Notes: generated from the sequence alone by a model not told the origin. A DNA stretch of 64,000 nt from an uncultured Caldimonas sp. (GCF_946480305.1 NZ_CAMLJQ010000010.1:1-64000), one strand, 5' to 3'; counted from the stretch's first letter, positions 35,864 to 45,253 are shown. Numbers and translations are program-made.

Positions 35864-36403
35864 GTGATCCCTTCCCTGTCCCGCCGCCGTTTCGTTACAG
35901 CACTTGCCGCTGCCCCCGCGCTCGCCGCGCCCGCCTGGGCCAAGGCCGCTGCCACTGCGCCACGCGTGTTGAGCTTCAATCACCTGCACACCGGCGAACG
36001 GCTGCGCAACGTCGAGTACTTCAGCGGCGGGCGCTACCTGCCCGACGCCTTGACGGAAATCAACCAGCTGCTGAGAGACTTCCGCACCGGCGACGTGGCG
36101 GACATGGACCCCACGCTGCTCGACCTGCTGCATGGCTTGCAGCAACGTACGGGCAGCGCGCAGGCGTTCCAGATCATCTCGGCCTATCGCTCGCCGCGCA
36201 CCAACGAGATGCTGCACCGGCGAAGCAGCGGCGTCGCCAGCGGCAGCCTGCACCTGAAGGGCCAGGCCATCGACATCCGGCTGGGCGACGTACCCTTGGC
36301 CCAGCTGCGCAAGGCCGCACTGTCGATGAAGGCGGGAGGCGTGGGCTACTACCCTGGCTCGAACTTCGTGCATGTCGATACCGGCCGCGTGCGGCAGTGG
36401 TGA
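35864..36403 (+). CDS. YcbK-like DUF882/M15-type peptidase, Tat-exported
   Basis: A 179-residue exported protein of the DUF882/YcbK family, related to M15 zinc peptidases acting on peptidoglycan. The N-terminus SRRRFVTALAAAPALAAPAWA is a Tat signal. The mature domain has SAYRSPRTNEMLHRR, the zinc-site motif SLHLKGQAIDIRL and FVHVDTGRVRQW at the C-terminus, matching H, D and H ligands. The frame is open from 35801, but the promoter position favours GTG 35864. It converges on the LdtD-like gene; E. coli ycbB and ycbK are also neighbours. Confidence 0.85.
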   Translation: MIPSLSRRRFVTALAAAPALAAPAWAKAAATAPRVLSFNHLHTGERLRNVEYFSGGRYLPDALTEINQLLRDFRTGDVADMDPTLLDLLHGLQQRTGSAQAFQIISAYRSPRTNEMLHRRSSGVASGSLHLKGQAIDIRLGDVPLAQLRKAALSMKAGGVGYYPGSNFVHVDTGRVRQW

Positions 36404-36452
36404 AGCCGGCCCCAGGGAATCGTCCGCCCCTGGGCGCGTTCGACTCGAGCAT

Positions 36453-38138
36453 TCAGGACGCGCTGAGCTTGGCGAGCGCCCGGTCGAGCCTGGCGTCGTG
36501 TCCGTAGATGTCCTGGGCGAAGTGGATGCGACCGTCCTCCGGGGCCACGACGGCAGTCACGTAGAAGAGCAGCACCTGTATCGGCTGCGGCAGATCCACG
36601 CGCTGTGAAGGCGGCCCGTCCTGCATGGCGGCGACGATGCGCTCGCGGTTCCACTCCGGCAGGTCTTTCAGTACCCATTGCGCCAGAGCCACCGGGTCTT
36701 CGACGCGTACGCACCCATGGCTGAAATCGCGACGCACGCGGCTGAAGAGCTGCTGGGCCGGCGTGCCGTGCAGGTACACGGCTTCGTCATTCGGAAAGAT
36801 GAACTTCACCAGCCCCAGGGAGTTGTGCGCGCCCGGTTGCTGGCGCAATCGCAACCGGCCTTCGGCCAACGCAGCGATCGACTCGGGCGTGGTCGCCACG
36901 GGCTTCGCATCGTCGCCCGGGCCGTTGACGATCTCCATGTGCTGGCGCGCCAGGTAGCCTGGATCGGCCTGCAGTTTGGGCAGGATCTCGCCGCGCAGGA
37001 TGGAGCGCGGGATGTTCCAGTAGGGGCGGAACACGACGTAGCGCATCTCTTCCATCATCACCGGCGTCTGCGTGTCGAGCGCCTTGCCGACGACCACGTT
37101 CATCTGCGCCGCGGTGGACAGCCCCGAGGGCGCCATGTCAGCCGCCCACAGCCGGTACATCGGAATGTTGATGCCGATGAATCGCTTGCCGCCGATTGCC
37201 GGCAACCACCGCAGCCGCTCCATGGCCAGTTCGATCTGGCGCAGGCGGGCCGCGGGCGGAGCGTTCAGCGCCGCCTGGGTTGTCTTGCCGAGCACGCCAT
37301 CGGCTGCGAGCCCGTGCCGGCTCTGGAACCGCTGCACGCCATCCACGATCTCGCCCTCGTACCGGCCCGCAGGAACAGCGGCGGTCGCGGGAAGATCCCC
37401 GTACGCCACCAGCTTGCGGTACAGCGGCTCCAGCGCCGGATACGGATCGCCAGGCCGCACGCTCGCGCTGGCCGGCAGTGGCGCCTGCAAGGCGGGTTCA
37501 CCGGCAAGTGACCGATAGCGAGCCAGCTCCCCGCGCAGGCTCGCGTACTGTGCAAGTTGCGGTCGCAGGGCTTCGACCGCAGCGGCGAGCCGTCCCTGCT
37601 GCAGGGCCGCGCGCAGCGCCCCGGGCACGTTGGCGGGGTCGGCACGCGGTGGCACCCGAAAACCCACCGACTGCGGCGCGACCCGGCCTGCGTGCACATG
37701 GCGCAGGTACCGCAGCACTGCGCGGCTCATTGACAATTCGAAGCGTGCGCGCGCCTCGTCGCTGACGTCTTCACGCGCCGCCTGCCCGGCTTGCTGGGCC
37801 AGCGCATCGCCGCCATAGGCGGCCGGCTCCATGCCTTCCACATGGGCAGACCGCAGCATCGCGATGGCGGCTTCAACCTGAGGACCGGGCCGACCCTCGG
37901 CGTCCAACCACAGCGCTCCACCGTCGGCATACAGCTGGCGCACCGCCTCGGGCAGGGACGGGTCGGCGAGCAGTTGCCGCAAGGCGGGCATGAAGGCCGG
38001 CTCTGGGGCACGCGCCACCTGGGTCACCGGTTCGGCTGCCGGCGGCATTGGCCGCTCCCCGCAGGCAGACAACGCAGTGGCAAGCACGAGGCCGCTCGAA
38101 AGCGCCCGTGCACGGATTCGATCGTTCAGCAGAAACAA
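36453..38138 (-). CDS. LdtD (YcbB)-like L,D-transpeptidase
   Basis: A 561-residue envelope protein. The N-terminal signal ends in a lipobox-like ATALSAC. A scaffold domain (about 40-220) and a peptidoglycan-binding domain near 250-290 (VDGVQRFQSRHGLAADGVLGKTT) lead to the YkuD catalytic domain (about 320-510), with the motif FSHGCVRVEDP carrying the active Cys, and an upstream His in VYLHGTP. Such enzymes make 3-3 crosslinks in peptidoglycan. The size and domain order match E. coli LdtD. The roughly 200-base gap upstream, to 38344, shows no feature I can name. Confidence 0.92.
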   Translation of the reverse strand: MFLLNDRIRARALSSGLVLATALSACGERPMPPAAEPVTQVARAPEPAFMPALRQLLADPSLPEAVRQLYADGGALWLDAEGRPGPQVEAAIAMLRSAHVEGMEPAAYGGDALAQQAGQAAREDVSDEARARFELSMSRAVLRYLRHVHAGRVAPQSVGFRVPPRADPANVPGALRAALQQGRLAAAVEALRPQLAQYASLRGELARYRSLAGEPALQAPLPASASVRPGDPYPALEPLYRKLVAYGDLPATAAVPAGRYEGEIVDGVQRFQSRHGLAADGVLGKTTQAALNAPPAARLRQIELAMERLRWLPAIGGKRFIGINIPMYRLWAADMAPSGLSTAAQMNVVVGKALDTQTPVMMEEMRYVVFRPYWNIPRSILRGEILPKLQADPGYLARQHMEIVNGPGDDAKPVATTPESIAALAEGRLRLRQQPGAHNSLGLVKFIFPNDEAVYLHGTPAQQLFSRVRRDFSHGCVRVEDPVALAQWVLKDLPEWNRERIVAAMQDGPPSQRVDLPQPIQVLLFYVTAVVAPEDGRIHFAQDIYGHDARLDRALAKLSAS

Positions 38139-38344
38139 GACTTTTCGACTCCTTCGGCTCGTGGCGCCGCGCGCCTGTGCGCAAAGCCCGCAACGGCCGT
38201 CACTCGATGCTGCAGTGGCACGTTGCGTACCTACCCGGGCGCAGTCCGCACGAGCGGAGAAGCGACGCGGTACTGCGAGCTTTGCGCGGGTCGGGCCGCC
38301 CCGGCTTGACGCGAATCAACCGTCGTTTCCGGCTGCGCTCGTCG

Positions 38345-39628
38345 TCACGCCGACACCTGGCGGTTCACCCAGGCCACCACACCCTGTCCCGCAGCCTTGC
38401 CACTGGCGAAACAGGCGGTGAGCAGGTAACCACCGGTGGGCGCCTCCCAGTCGAGCATCTCGCCGGCGCAAAAAACGCCGGGCATCGAGCGACACATCAG
38501 GGCTTCGTCGAGCGCCTCGAACGGCACGCCGCCCGCCGTGCTGATGGCCTCTGCCACCGGCCGCGCGGCCACCAGCGTCAGCGGCAGCGACTTGATGGCC
38601 GAGGCCAGTGCGTGCGCGTCGTCGAACACCTCACGGGGCAACAGTTCGCGCAGCAGGCCCGTCTTCACGCCGGCAAGGCCCAGCCGGCTTTGCAGGTGGC
38701 TCGACAGCGAGCGCGAGCCGCGGGGGTGCGCCACCTCGCGTTGCACCTGCTCGGCACTCTTGCCGGGCAACAGATCGAGGTGCACCACCGCAGCGCCGCG
38801 CGCTTCGATCGCATCGCGCAGCACAGCGGAAAAGGCATACACGAGGCTGCCTTCGACACCGCTCTCCGTGACGACGAATTCGCCTTGCCGCCCCTGCACG
38901 CCTTCGGGGCCAACCACCGAAAGCGCGATCGTCTTCAGCGGCTGGCCCGCGAAGCGCTCGCGGAAGTGCTCGCTCCAGCCGGCTGCCAGGCTGCCGTCCG
39001 GCTGTCGGCGGGCGACATCGAAGCCGCAGTTGGCTGCACGCAGCGGCGCCACGGCAACGCCGCGCTGCTGCAGCAACGGCACCCACGCGCCGTCGGAGCC
39101 GAGCCGAGGCCAACTGGCCCCGCCCAGCGCCAGCAGCACCGCCCGCGCGGGTACGGAGATCGGCCCGTGGGACGTTTCGAACAGCAGTTCGTCGGCAGCG
39201 CCCCAGCCCACCCACCGGTGCCGCATGTGGAAGGTCACGCCCGTTTCGCGCAGGCGATGCATCCACGCTCGAAGCATCGGTGCCGCTTTCATGTCCTTCG
39301 GAAAGACCCGGCCCGAGGTGCCGACGAAGGTGTCCACTCCCAGCCCGTGCGTCCAGTCCCGCAATGCCTGCGGTCCGAGCACGGCCAGCAGTCTTTCGAT
39401 CTGGGGGCGGCGCGTACCGTATCGCCCGAGGAAAGCCTCGAGCGGTTCCGAATGGGTGAGGTTGAGGCCACCCTTGCCCGCGAGCAGGAACTTGCGTCCG
39501 GCCGACGGCATGGCGTCGTGCACATGCACTTCGAGGCCGGCAGCAGCGATGGTTTCGGCAGCCATCAGGCCGGCCGGCCCTGCACCAATGACGTGGACTG
39601 CGTTGGAAGAAGACGACGGAGACAACAT
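38345..39628 (-). CDS. HI0933/BaiN-family flavoprotein
   Basis: A 427-residue FAD-dependent oxidoreductase of the HI0933/YhiN/BaiN type. The dinucleotide-binding motif VIGAGPAGLMAAE lies near 13-25, followed by the family signature GRKFLLAGKGGLNLTHSEP and, near the C-terminus, GVFCAGEMLDWEAPTGGYLLTACFASGKAAG. The substrate of the family is poorly defined. The ATG at 39628 is chosen because it directly precedes the Rossmann domain. It lies downstream of the DUF3592 gene, with 35 bases between, on the same strand. Confidence 0.88.
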   Translation of the reverse strand: MLSPSSSSNAVHVIGAGPAGLMAAETIAAAGLEVHVHDAMPSAGRKFLLAGKGGLNLTHSEPLEAFLGRYGTRRPQIERLLAVLGPQALRDWTHGLGVDTFVGTSGRVFPKDMKAAPMLRAWMHRLRETGVTFHMRHRWVGWGAADELLFETSHGPISVPARAVLLALGGASWPRLGSDGAWVPLLQQRGVAVAPLRAANCGFDVARRQPDGSLAAGWSEHFRERFAGQPLKTIALSVVGPEGVQGRQGEFVVTESGVEGSLVYAFSAVLRDAIEARGAAVVHLDLLPGKSAEQVQREVAHPRGSRSLSSHLQSRLGLAGVKTGLLRELLPREVFDDAHALASAIKSLPLTLVAARPVAEAISTAGGVPFEALDEALMCRSMPGVFCAGEMLDWEAPTGGYLLTACFASGKAAGQGVVAWVNRQVSA

Positions 39629-39663
39629 CCGGCGAGTGTAGGCGGCACGCCGAGACACCCTCT

Positions 39664-40251
39664 TCAGAGCACGCGAGCGACGTCGGCCACCAGTCGGTCG
39701 TGGGCGCGCAGGCTGAACGCGGCCACGACGGCGCTTGCGAGCAGCACGGCAGCAGCCAGCGGCAGGCTCCAGCCAGGCAAGGCCGTGTCGGTGGTCTGTG
39801 CCAGCGCGTGGCTCACCACGAGCACCCCGACCATCAGCGGCGGCAGCCCGGCCAATGCATGCAACAGGCAATGGCGGTTCACGCCCGCGAGGATGGTTGA
39901 CTCCTGCGGCTGCTCGGGATGCACGTGCACGGCGATCACCGAGCCGGCCTGCAGCCGGTTCAGCACGCCCTTGTGCAGCACGCGCTTGTCCGACGCGTCA
40001 TAGCAATGGTGGATGCGCTCGCCGACGTAGGCCGCGTCACCATCGCGGTAGCGGTAGCTGACGAGCACGCGATAGCGCTCGCTGTCGCCGATGCGCTGCA
40101 GCACCATCGCCTGCAACGTGGCGGGCATCTTGCGCCAGCGGGTTGCACGCCAGGCATCGATTGCGGCCGGCAGGCGGGACGCAAGCAGCAGCACCCCGGC
40201 CGCGATCAGCAACCCGCCAGACACCCACTGCAGCACGACGCTCGCGCTCAT
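39664..40251 (-). CDS. DUF3592-type membrane protein
   Basis: A 195-residue membrane protein. There is one helix at the N-terminus (VLQWVSGGLLIAAGVLLLAS), a soluble beta-rich domain (about 40-120: MVLQRIGDSERYRVLVSYRY, then VIAVHVHPEQPQES) and two helices at 130-150 and 162-180. This is the DUF3592 layout; the function is unknown. It is upstream of the flavoprotein gene and downstream of the ThDP enzyme on the same strand. The 139-base gap to the ThDP enzyme shows nothing. Confidence 0.78.
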   Translation of the reverse strand: MSASVVLQWVSGGLLIAAGVLLLASRLPAAIDAWRATRWRKMPATLQAMVLQRIGDSERYRVLVSYRYRDGDAAYVGERIHHCYDASDKRVLHKGVLNRLQAGSVIAVHVHPEQPQESTILAGVNRHCLLHALAGLPPLMVGVLVVSHALAQTTDTALPGWSLPLAAAVLLASAVVAAFSLRAHDRLVADVARVL

Positions 40252-40390
40252 CCGTCTCCCCCGGTTCGACCTCGGGCCCTTCGGACCTCTGCTGCCGCTC
40301 TCCACGGCGAATCGGTCATTGTCACGAGCCCGGCCGCTGTCGGCCAGCCCGCGCAATGTAAGCAGGCGTGGGGCTCGGTGACTCGACGTA

Positions 40391-42109
40391 TCAGTCGCGT
40401 TGCATCGCGGCCGCCCGGATGGCGCTCAAGGTCGAGCGGCTGGTGCTCACCTCGGCGTCGAGCTTGAGATGCAGCAAGCACGGTCGCTCGGCCGCCAGCG
40501 CGTTGCGGAAGGCGGCCTCGAACTCCTGGGTCTGCGCGACCAGCGTGGACTCCCAGCCGAACGAACGGGCGAGCATCGCAAAGTCCGGATTGAAGAGATC
40601 GCTGCCGGAGACGCGCCCCGGGAACTCTCGCTCCTGGTGCATGCGGATCGTGCCGTAGGTGCCGTTGTCGACCACGATGACGATCGGTCGCCCCCCATAG
40701 CCGGTGGCGGTGGCCAGTTCCTGGCCGTTCATCAGGAAGTCGCCGTCGCCGGCGATGTTGATCACGGTGCGTCCGGGTTGCAGCAGGCTGGCTGCCACGG
40801 CGGCCGGCACACCGTAGCCCATGGCCCCGGCCGTCGGTGCCAGCTGCGTGCGCCCACCCAGGTGCATGCCCGGGTATTGGTAATACCGGTGCAGCCAGCC
40901 CGAATAGTTGCCGGCGCCGTTGGTGAAGATCGCGTCTTCCTTGCCGGCCTCCTGCAGCAGGCGCTGCATCGTCTTGACGACCTCGGCCATGTCGAGGGGA
41001 CCGGGTGCGGGGGTGGCTTCGAGGTTGGTCGAGTAGTCGGCATGGACGTCTGCCGACCACTGCGCCCACGGCACCGAAGGCGGCGCGGCAAGCGTCTCCA
41101 GCGCCTTGGCGGCGCAGGCCATCGACGATTGCAGCAGCAGGTCGGCCGCATACACGCGCCCCAGTTCCTCGGCACCCGCATGCACATGGATCAGCTTCTG
41201 CCGCGGGCGCGGCGCTTCGATCAGCGTGTAGCCGCCGGTCGTCATCTCCCCCAGCCGCGGGCCGATCGCGAGGATGAGGTCGGCCTCCTTGATGCGCTGC
41301 GCCAGGCGCGGGTTGATGCCGATGCCTACGTCGCCCGCGTAGAGCGGATGCCGGTTGTCGAACAGATCCTGGAAGCGGAACGCGCAACCCACCGGCAACT
41401 GCCAGTTCTCGGCGAAGCGTTGCAGGGCCTTGCAGGCTTCGGCGTCCCAGCCACTGCCGCCCGCGATCACGAGCGGCCTCTGCGCGGCCAGCAGCATGGC
41501 ACGCACCTCGCGCAAGGCGCCGGGTGCGGGCCAGGCGAGCGCCGGTTCCACCCGCGGCAGCACGGGGGTGGCCGTGGGCGTGACGAGCATGTCTTCGGGC
41601 AGCGCCAGCACCACCGGCCCGGGGCGGCCCTGCATCGCCACGTGGAACGCACGCGCGATGTACTCGGGCAGGCGGTCGGCACGGTCGACTTCGGCGACCC
41701 ACTTCGCAAACGCGCCGGTGTTCGGCCCGAACATCGCGCGGTAGTCCACCTCCTGGAAGGCTTCGCGGTCGCGCACGTCCGCCCCCACCTGGCCGATGAA
41801 GAGGATCATCGGCGTGGAGTCCTGCCACGCCGTGTGCAACCCGATGCTCGCGTTGGTCGCGCCCGGCCCGCGGGTCACGAAGCAGATGCCCGGCCGACCG
41901 GTGAGCTTGCCCTGCGCCTCGGCCATGAACGAGGCACCGCCCTCCTGCCGGCACGCGATGAAACGGATGCGATCGCGGTGCTCGTAGAAGCCGTCGAGCA
42001 CACCGAGGAAGCTTTCGCCCGGCACGCCGAAGGCCGTGTCGATGCCCTGCGCGATGAGGGCTTCGACCAGTGCGTGTCCGGCAATGCGCCAGCCGGTGCT
42101 GTCAGTCAT
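40391..42109 (-). CDS. Thiamine diphosphate-dependent enzyme, acetolactate-synthase-like
   Basis: A 572-residue ThDP enzyme with three domains: pyrimidine-binding (about 1-170, with the catalytic Glu in FGVPGESFLGVLDGF), central (190-330) and pyrophosphate-binding (380-560, with the metal motif GDGDFLMNGQELATATGYGG then N in VDNGTYG). It resembles acetolactate synthase, but no regulatory subunit gene is adjacent, so a decarboxylase or carboligase acting on another 2-oxo acid is equally possible. GGAGA lies six bases before the ATG. It is divergent from an alpha/beta hydrolase. Confidence 0.85.
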   Translation of the reverse strand: MTDSTGWRIAGHALVEALIAQGIDTAFGVPGESFLGVLDGFYEHRDRIRFIACRQEGGASFMAEAQGKLTGRPGICFVTRGPGATNASIGLHTAWQDSTPMILFIGQVGADVRDREAFQEVDYRAMFGPNTGAFAKWVAEVDRADRLPEYIARAFHVAMQGRPGPVVLALPEDMLVTPTATPVLPRVEPALAWPAPGALREVRAMLLAAQRPLVIAGGSGWDAEACKALQRFAENWQLPVGCAFRFQDLFDNRHPLYAGDVGIGINPRLAQRIKEADLILAIGPRLGEMTTGGYTLIEAPRPRQKLIHVHAGAEELGRVYAADLLLQSSMACAAKALETLAAPPSVPWAQWSADVHADYSTNLEATPAPGPLDMAEVVKTMQRLLQEAGKEDAIFTNGAGNYSGWLHRYYQYPGMHLGGRTQLAPTAGAMGYGVPAAVAASLLQPGRTVINIAGDGDFLMNGQELATATGYGGRPIVIVVDNGTYGTIRMHQEREFPGRVSGSDLFNPDFAMLARSFGWESTLVAQTQEFEAAFRNALAAERPCLLHLKLDAEVSTSRSTLSAIRAAAMQRD

Positions 42110-42257
42110 GAGGGGTCTCCTGCTTGGGGATCGGGGCATTATCACGAGGCCGTCCCGCAAAGGGGGGACAGCGGACTTCAAACAAGGGGGAGGCGCGTCC
42201 GCGCACAGCCAACTGCGAACAGAATGCGGCGCCAGCACATCCTTCCAGCGGACCACC

Positions 42258-43097
42258 ATGACCATTCACCATGTCGAAGTTCCCGGCGTCACGCTCCACG
42301 TGGACGACATCGGCCACGGCGAGCCCGTGCTGATGCTGCCCGGCATGCTGTGCGACACCCGCTTGTTCGAGTTCCAGGCCCGCGAACTGGCGCAGCATGT
42401 CCGGGTGATCCGCATCGACTGGCGCGGCCACGGCTACAGCACCCGGCCGAGCACGCCGTGGTCGCTGGACCGGCTTGCGGAAGACGTGCGGGCCGTCTGC
42501 AACGTGCTCGAACTCGACCAGGTCACGCTGGTCGGCTTCAGCCTCGGCGGCATGGTCGGCATGCGCTTCGCGCTCGCCCATCCGCAACGCGTGCGCGCGA
42601 TGGTGCTGATGAACACGAGCGGCGGGCGCGAAGACACCTGGCGGCGCATCAAGTTCCATGCGCTTGCAGGCGGTGCCGGGCTGTTCGGGCCGGCGCCGTT
42701 GCTGACCGGCGAGGCGGCCAAGGCGATGTTCTCGGCCCCGTTCAGAAGGCGCCAGCCGCGCGCGGTATCGGCATGGCGACAGGCGCTCGGCCGCATGGAC
42801 GGCGGCGTGGTGCGCCGGGTCGTCGAGATGGTCGCCGACCGCGACAGCGTGCTGCCCAGGCTGCAGGCGCTCGACATCCCTGCGCTCGTGGTGGCCGGCC
42901 AGCTGGATACCAACACGCCCCCCGCTCACGCGCGTGCGCTCGCGCAGCACCTGCGACGCGCCCGCCTTGTGGTGCTGCGCGGCACCGGGCACGGCGCGCC
43001 GATCGAACAACCCGTGGCCACGCTGGCAGCCATCAGCGACTTCCTGAAGGAGTGCGCCGTCATCGGCGAGCCGCATCCCCTGCCGCTCGCGGCCTGA
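42258..43097 (+). CDS. Alpha/beta hydrolase
   Basis: A 279-residue alpha/beta-hydrolase-fold protein: LMLPGMLCDTRLFEFQA near 28-44, the nucleophile elbow GFSLGG near 94-99, an acid in VAGQLDTNTP and the late His in RGTGHGAPIEQP. It belongs to the 3-oxoadipate enol-lactonase-like branch, without a recognisable substrate. There is no signal peptide. It is divergent from the ThDP enzyme and converges on the cupin gene with 11 bases between stops. Confidence 0.85.
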   Translation: MTIHHVEVPGVTLHVDDIGHGEPVLMLPGMLCDTRLFEFQARELAQHVRVIRIDWRGHGYSTRPSTPWSLDRLAEDVRAVCNVLELDQVTLVGFSLGGMVGMRFALAHPQRVRAMVLMNTSGGREDTWRRIKFHALAGGAGLFGPAPLLTGEAAKAMFSAPFRRRQPRAVSAWRQALGRMDGGVVRRVVEMVADRDSVLPRLQALDIPALVVAGQLDTNTPPAHARALAQHLRRARLVVLRGTGHGAPIEQPVATLAAISDFLKECAVIGEPHPLPLAA

Positions 43098-43108
43098 CGC
43101 AGCGCGTC

Positions 43109-43438
43109 TCAATCGACGACGAACAGGCGCGCTCCCACCGACGTGGACGAGCGATGCGGCTCCGCGTCGTCTGCCACCTGGTAGCTCATGCCGGGGTGCA
43201 GCACGAAGCGCCGGCCGTCTTCCAGTTCGGTGTGCAGCTCGCCTTCGAGACACATCAGGATGTGGCCTTTGCGGCACCAGTGGTCCGCCAGGTAGCCCGG
43301 CGTGTACTCGACGATGCGCACGCGCACGTCGCCGAACCGCCGGGTGCGCCAATAGGCCTTGCCGGTTTCGCCGGCATGTTCGGTCACTTCCACGGCCGAC
43401 CAGTCGGTGGTGCCGAAAGGGATATCGCTCAACTTCAC
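43109..43438 (-). CDS. DHCW-motif cupin protein
   Basis: A 109-residue single-domain cupin. The central ADHWCRKGHILMCLEGELHTELEDG gives the histidine-rich metal motif and the DHWC signature that names this small family, and LHPGMSYQVADDAEPH is the second cupin motif. The function is not known. Its start codon is directly adjacent to the RidA stop, so it is the last gene of the MFS-RidA-cupin run. Confidence 0.87.
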   Translation of the reverse strand: MKLSDIPFGTTDWSAVEVTEHAGETGKAYWRTRRFGDVRVRIVEYTPGYLADHWCRKGHILMCLEGELHTELEDGRRFVLHPGMSYQVADDAEPHRSSTSVGARLFVVD

Positions 43439-43897
43439 TTACAGCACCTCCACGGACATCTCGATCTCGACGGCAAATCCCTTGGGCAACGAGCCCACCC
43501 CGATGGCCGAGCGGGCATGCCGGCCCTTTTCGCCGAACACCTGCAACAGCAGGTCGGAGCAGCCGTTGATGACTTCGGTGTGTTCGGTGAAATCCGGCAC
43601 CGCGTTCACCATGCCGAACACCTTGACGATGCGCCGTACGCGCTCCAGGTCGCCAAGCGCCTCTTGCATCACCGCGATCTGGTAGAGCGCCGCCTCGCGG
43701 GCATGGGCGGCCGCCTCGGCCACTGTCACCTCACGCCCCACCTTGGGCACCGGTCCGGTGCCGTCACGCAGCGGCGCGCCCTTGCCGGAAAGATGCAGCA
43801 CATCGCCCTGCAACGCCCAAGGCACGAAGCTGCCCCGGGGCGGTATGACCTTGGGCAACACGAGACCCAGTTCGCGCAGCCTGTCTTGGACCTTCAT
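43439..43897 (-). CDS. RidA family protein
   Basis: A 152-residue RidA/YjgF-family protein of the longer, YjgH-like type (VQDRLRELGLVLPKVIPPRGSFVPWALQGDVLHLSGKGAP). Classical RidA hydrolyses reactive enamine/imine intermediates of PLP enzymes using an Arg in a C-terminal stretch; here the corresponding region reads HARSAIGVGSLPKGFAVEIEMSVEVL, with Arg present. GAGGAG precedes the ATG at 43897. It lies 10 bases after the MFS gene and next to the cupin, probably one transcript. Confidence 0.88.
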   Translation of the reverse strand: MKVQDRLRELGLVLPKVIPPRGSFVPWALQGDVLHLSGKGAPLRDGTGPVPKVGREVTVAEAAAHAREAALYQIAVMQEALGDLERVRRIVKVFGMVNAVPDFTEHTEVINGCSDLLLQVFGEKGRHARSAIGVGSLPKGFAVEIEMSVEVL

Positions 43898-43907
43898 CGT
43901 CGGCTCC

Positions 43908-45164
43908 TCACGCATGCGCCGCCGCCGGCAGGCGTGCGCGCTGGCGGCTTCCCACCAAGGTGGCCGACAGCACGCCCATCACCAGCGTGAGCGCTGCGCC
44001 ATAGAACACCCAGCTCGGGTGGCCGCGGTCGAGCAGCATGCCGAAGGTCGGTGCCGCCACGGCAAAGCCGAGATCGAGCCCCGAATAGACCGTGCCATAG
44101 ACGCGCCCGGTGGCCCCCGGTGGCGCGGCACGCTTGATCAGCATGTCGCGCGACGGGCCGGCCAGCCCGGTGCCGAAACCAGCCAGCGACGCCACGACGG
44201 CCGCCGCCACCCCCGTCACCAGCCCGGTGCCCGCCAGCGCCAGCAAGGTGGCACCGATCAACAGCGCGACGCCGATCGTGAACTCCAGCCGTTCGACCTT
44301 GGCGACGAGAAAGCCGCCCACCACCATGCCGGCCGCACCGCACAGCATGAAGCCGGTGACGACCAGCGCCGTGACGGACAGCGGCAGGCCGTAGAGCTGC
44401 TGCAGCGCGGGGCTCGCAAAACTCTGCACCGCGCTCAGCGCGCAGGTCGACCAGAAAAAGAACGAGAAGCACAGCCAGACCGACGGCAGGCGCAGGAAGG
44501 CAAGCGGGTGCTCCGGGGCGGCAGCAGCCGCGCCCTTCTTGGCTTCGTGCGCCCAGGCGCCGAGTCGGTCGTCGATCGCATCACGATTCACCAGTAGCAG
44601 CACCAGCACCACGCTCGCGACGGCTGCTGCACACAGGTAGGCCACCCGCCATGAGCCGGTCGCGTGCGTGATCCCGGCCAGGAAGACCGGCGCCAGGGCC
44701 CAGCCCAGGTTGCCGGTGATCCCATGCACCGAGAACGCGTGCCCGAGCCGCGGGCCGGAGACGCGCTTGTTGAGGATGGTGAAGTCGACAGGATGGAACG
44801 GCGCGTTGCCCAGCCCGGCCAAGGCGGCAGCCAGCATCAGCCCCCAATAGCCCTGCGCGGAAGCGGCTGCCAACGCCGCGCAGGCAAAGCTGACGAGCGC
44901 AGCGAACAGCACCGGCCGCGCGCCCACCTTGTCGACCAGAAAGCCGGACAGCGCCTGGCCGATCCCGGAGATCACGAAAAACACGGTCACCAGCAGGCCC
45001 AGTTCCGAGTAGCTCAGCGAAAAGTCGCTGATGAACCACGGGAAGAGCGGCGGCAGCAGCATGTGGAAGAAGTGCGAGGTGCCGTGCGCCAGGCCGATGA
45101 GGCCGATGGTGCGCGCGTCCTGCCGCAGCGGCACGGGGTTGGGGGACGTGGAAGCCGTGGTCAT
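43908..45164 (-). CDS. MFS transporter
   Basis: A 418-residue major facilitator with about twelve helices and the loop motif GFLVDKVGARPVLF near 72-85. It resembles the fosmidomycin-resistance/YfkF-like branch (HGTSHFFHMLLPPLFPWF in the first helix). The substrate is unknown. It is divergent from an AraC regulator, about 90 bases away, and heads a run with RidA and the DHCW cupin, so the regulator probably controls all three. The ATG at 45164 is chosen as the first that directly precedes the cytoplasmic N-terminus. Confidence 0.87.
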   Translation of the reverse strand: MTTASTSPNPVPLRQDARTIGLIGLAHGTSHFFHMLLPPLFPWFISDFSLSYSELGLLVTVFFVISGIGQALSGFLVDKVGARPVLFAALVSFACAALAAASAQGYWGLMLAAALAGLGNAPFHPVDFTILNKRVSGPRLGHAFSVHGITGNLGWALAPVFLAGITHATGSWRVAYLCAAAVASVVLVLLLVNRDAIDDRLGAWAHEAKKGAAAAAPEHPLAFLRLPSVWLCFSFFFWSTCALSAVQSFASPALQQLYGLPLSVTALVVTGFMLCGAAGMVVGGFLVAKVERLEFTIGVALLIGATLLALAGTGLVTGVAAAVVASLAGFGTGLAGPSRDMLIKRAAPPGATGRVYGTVYSGLDLGFAVAAPTFGMLLDRGHPSWVFYGAALTLVMGVLSATLVGSRQRARLPAAAHA

Positions 45165-45225
45165 GAGTACAGGCGAGTGAGGTGGATTGGACGGAATGGT
45201 AGGCAGCCGTCGCACGGCGCAGTTA

Positions 45226-45248
45226 CGATAGCGGGACAATTTCTATCG
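45226..45248. promoter_or_regulatory. Candidate operator between MFS and AraC genes
   Basis: CGATAG (45226-45231) and CTATCG (45243-45248) are inverted repeats with 11 bases between them, the size expected for a dimeric regulator. The right arm ends five bases before the araC-type ATG, so binding could both repress the regulator and activate the transporter operon. This is inference from position and symmetry. Confidence 0.4.
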
Positions 45249-45253
45249 AGAAC

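Noticed and set aside
38048..40003. 651-codon plus-strand frame over the flavoprotein and DUF3592 genes
   Set aside because: It crosses two genes that have recognisable proteins on the minus strand and shows no motif of its own.
40391..42109. Calling the ThDP enzyme ilvB
   Set aside because: There is no ilvN/ilvH regulatory subunit or ilvC next to it, and the motifs fit several ThDP enzymes, so a specific symbol would be over-reading.
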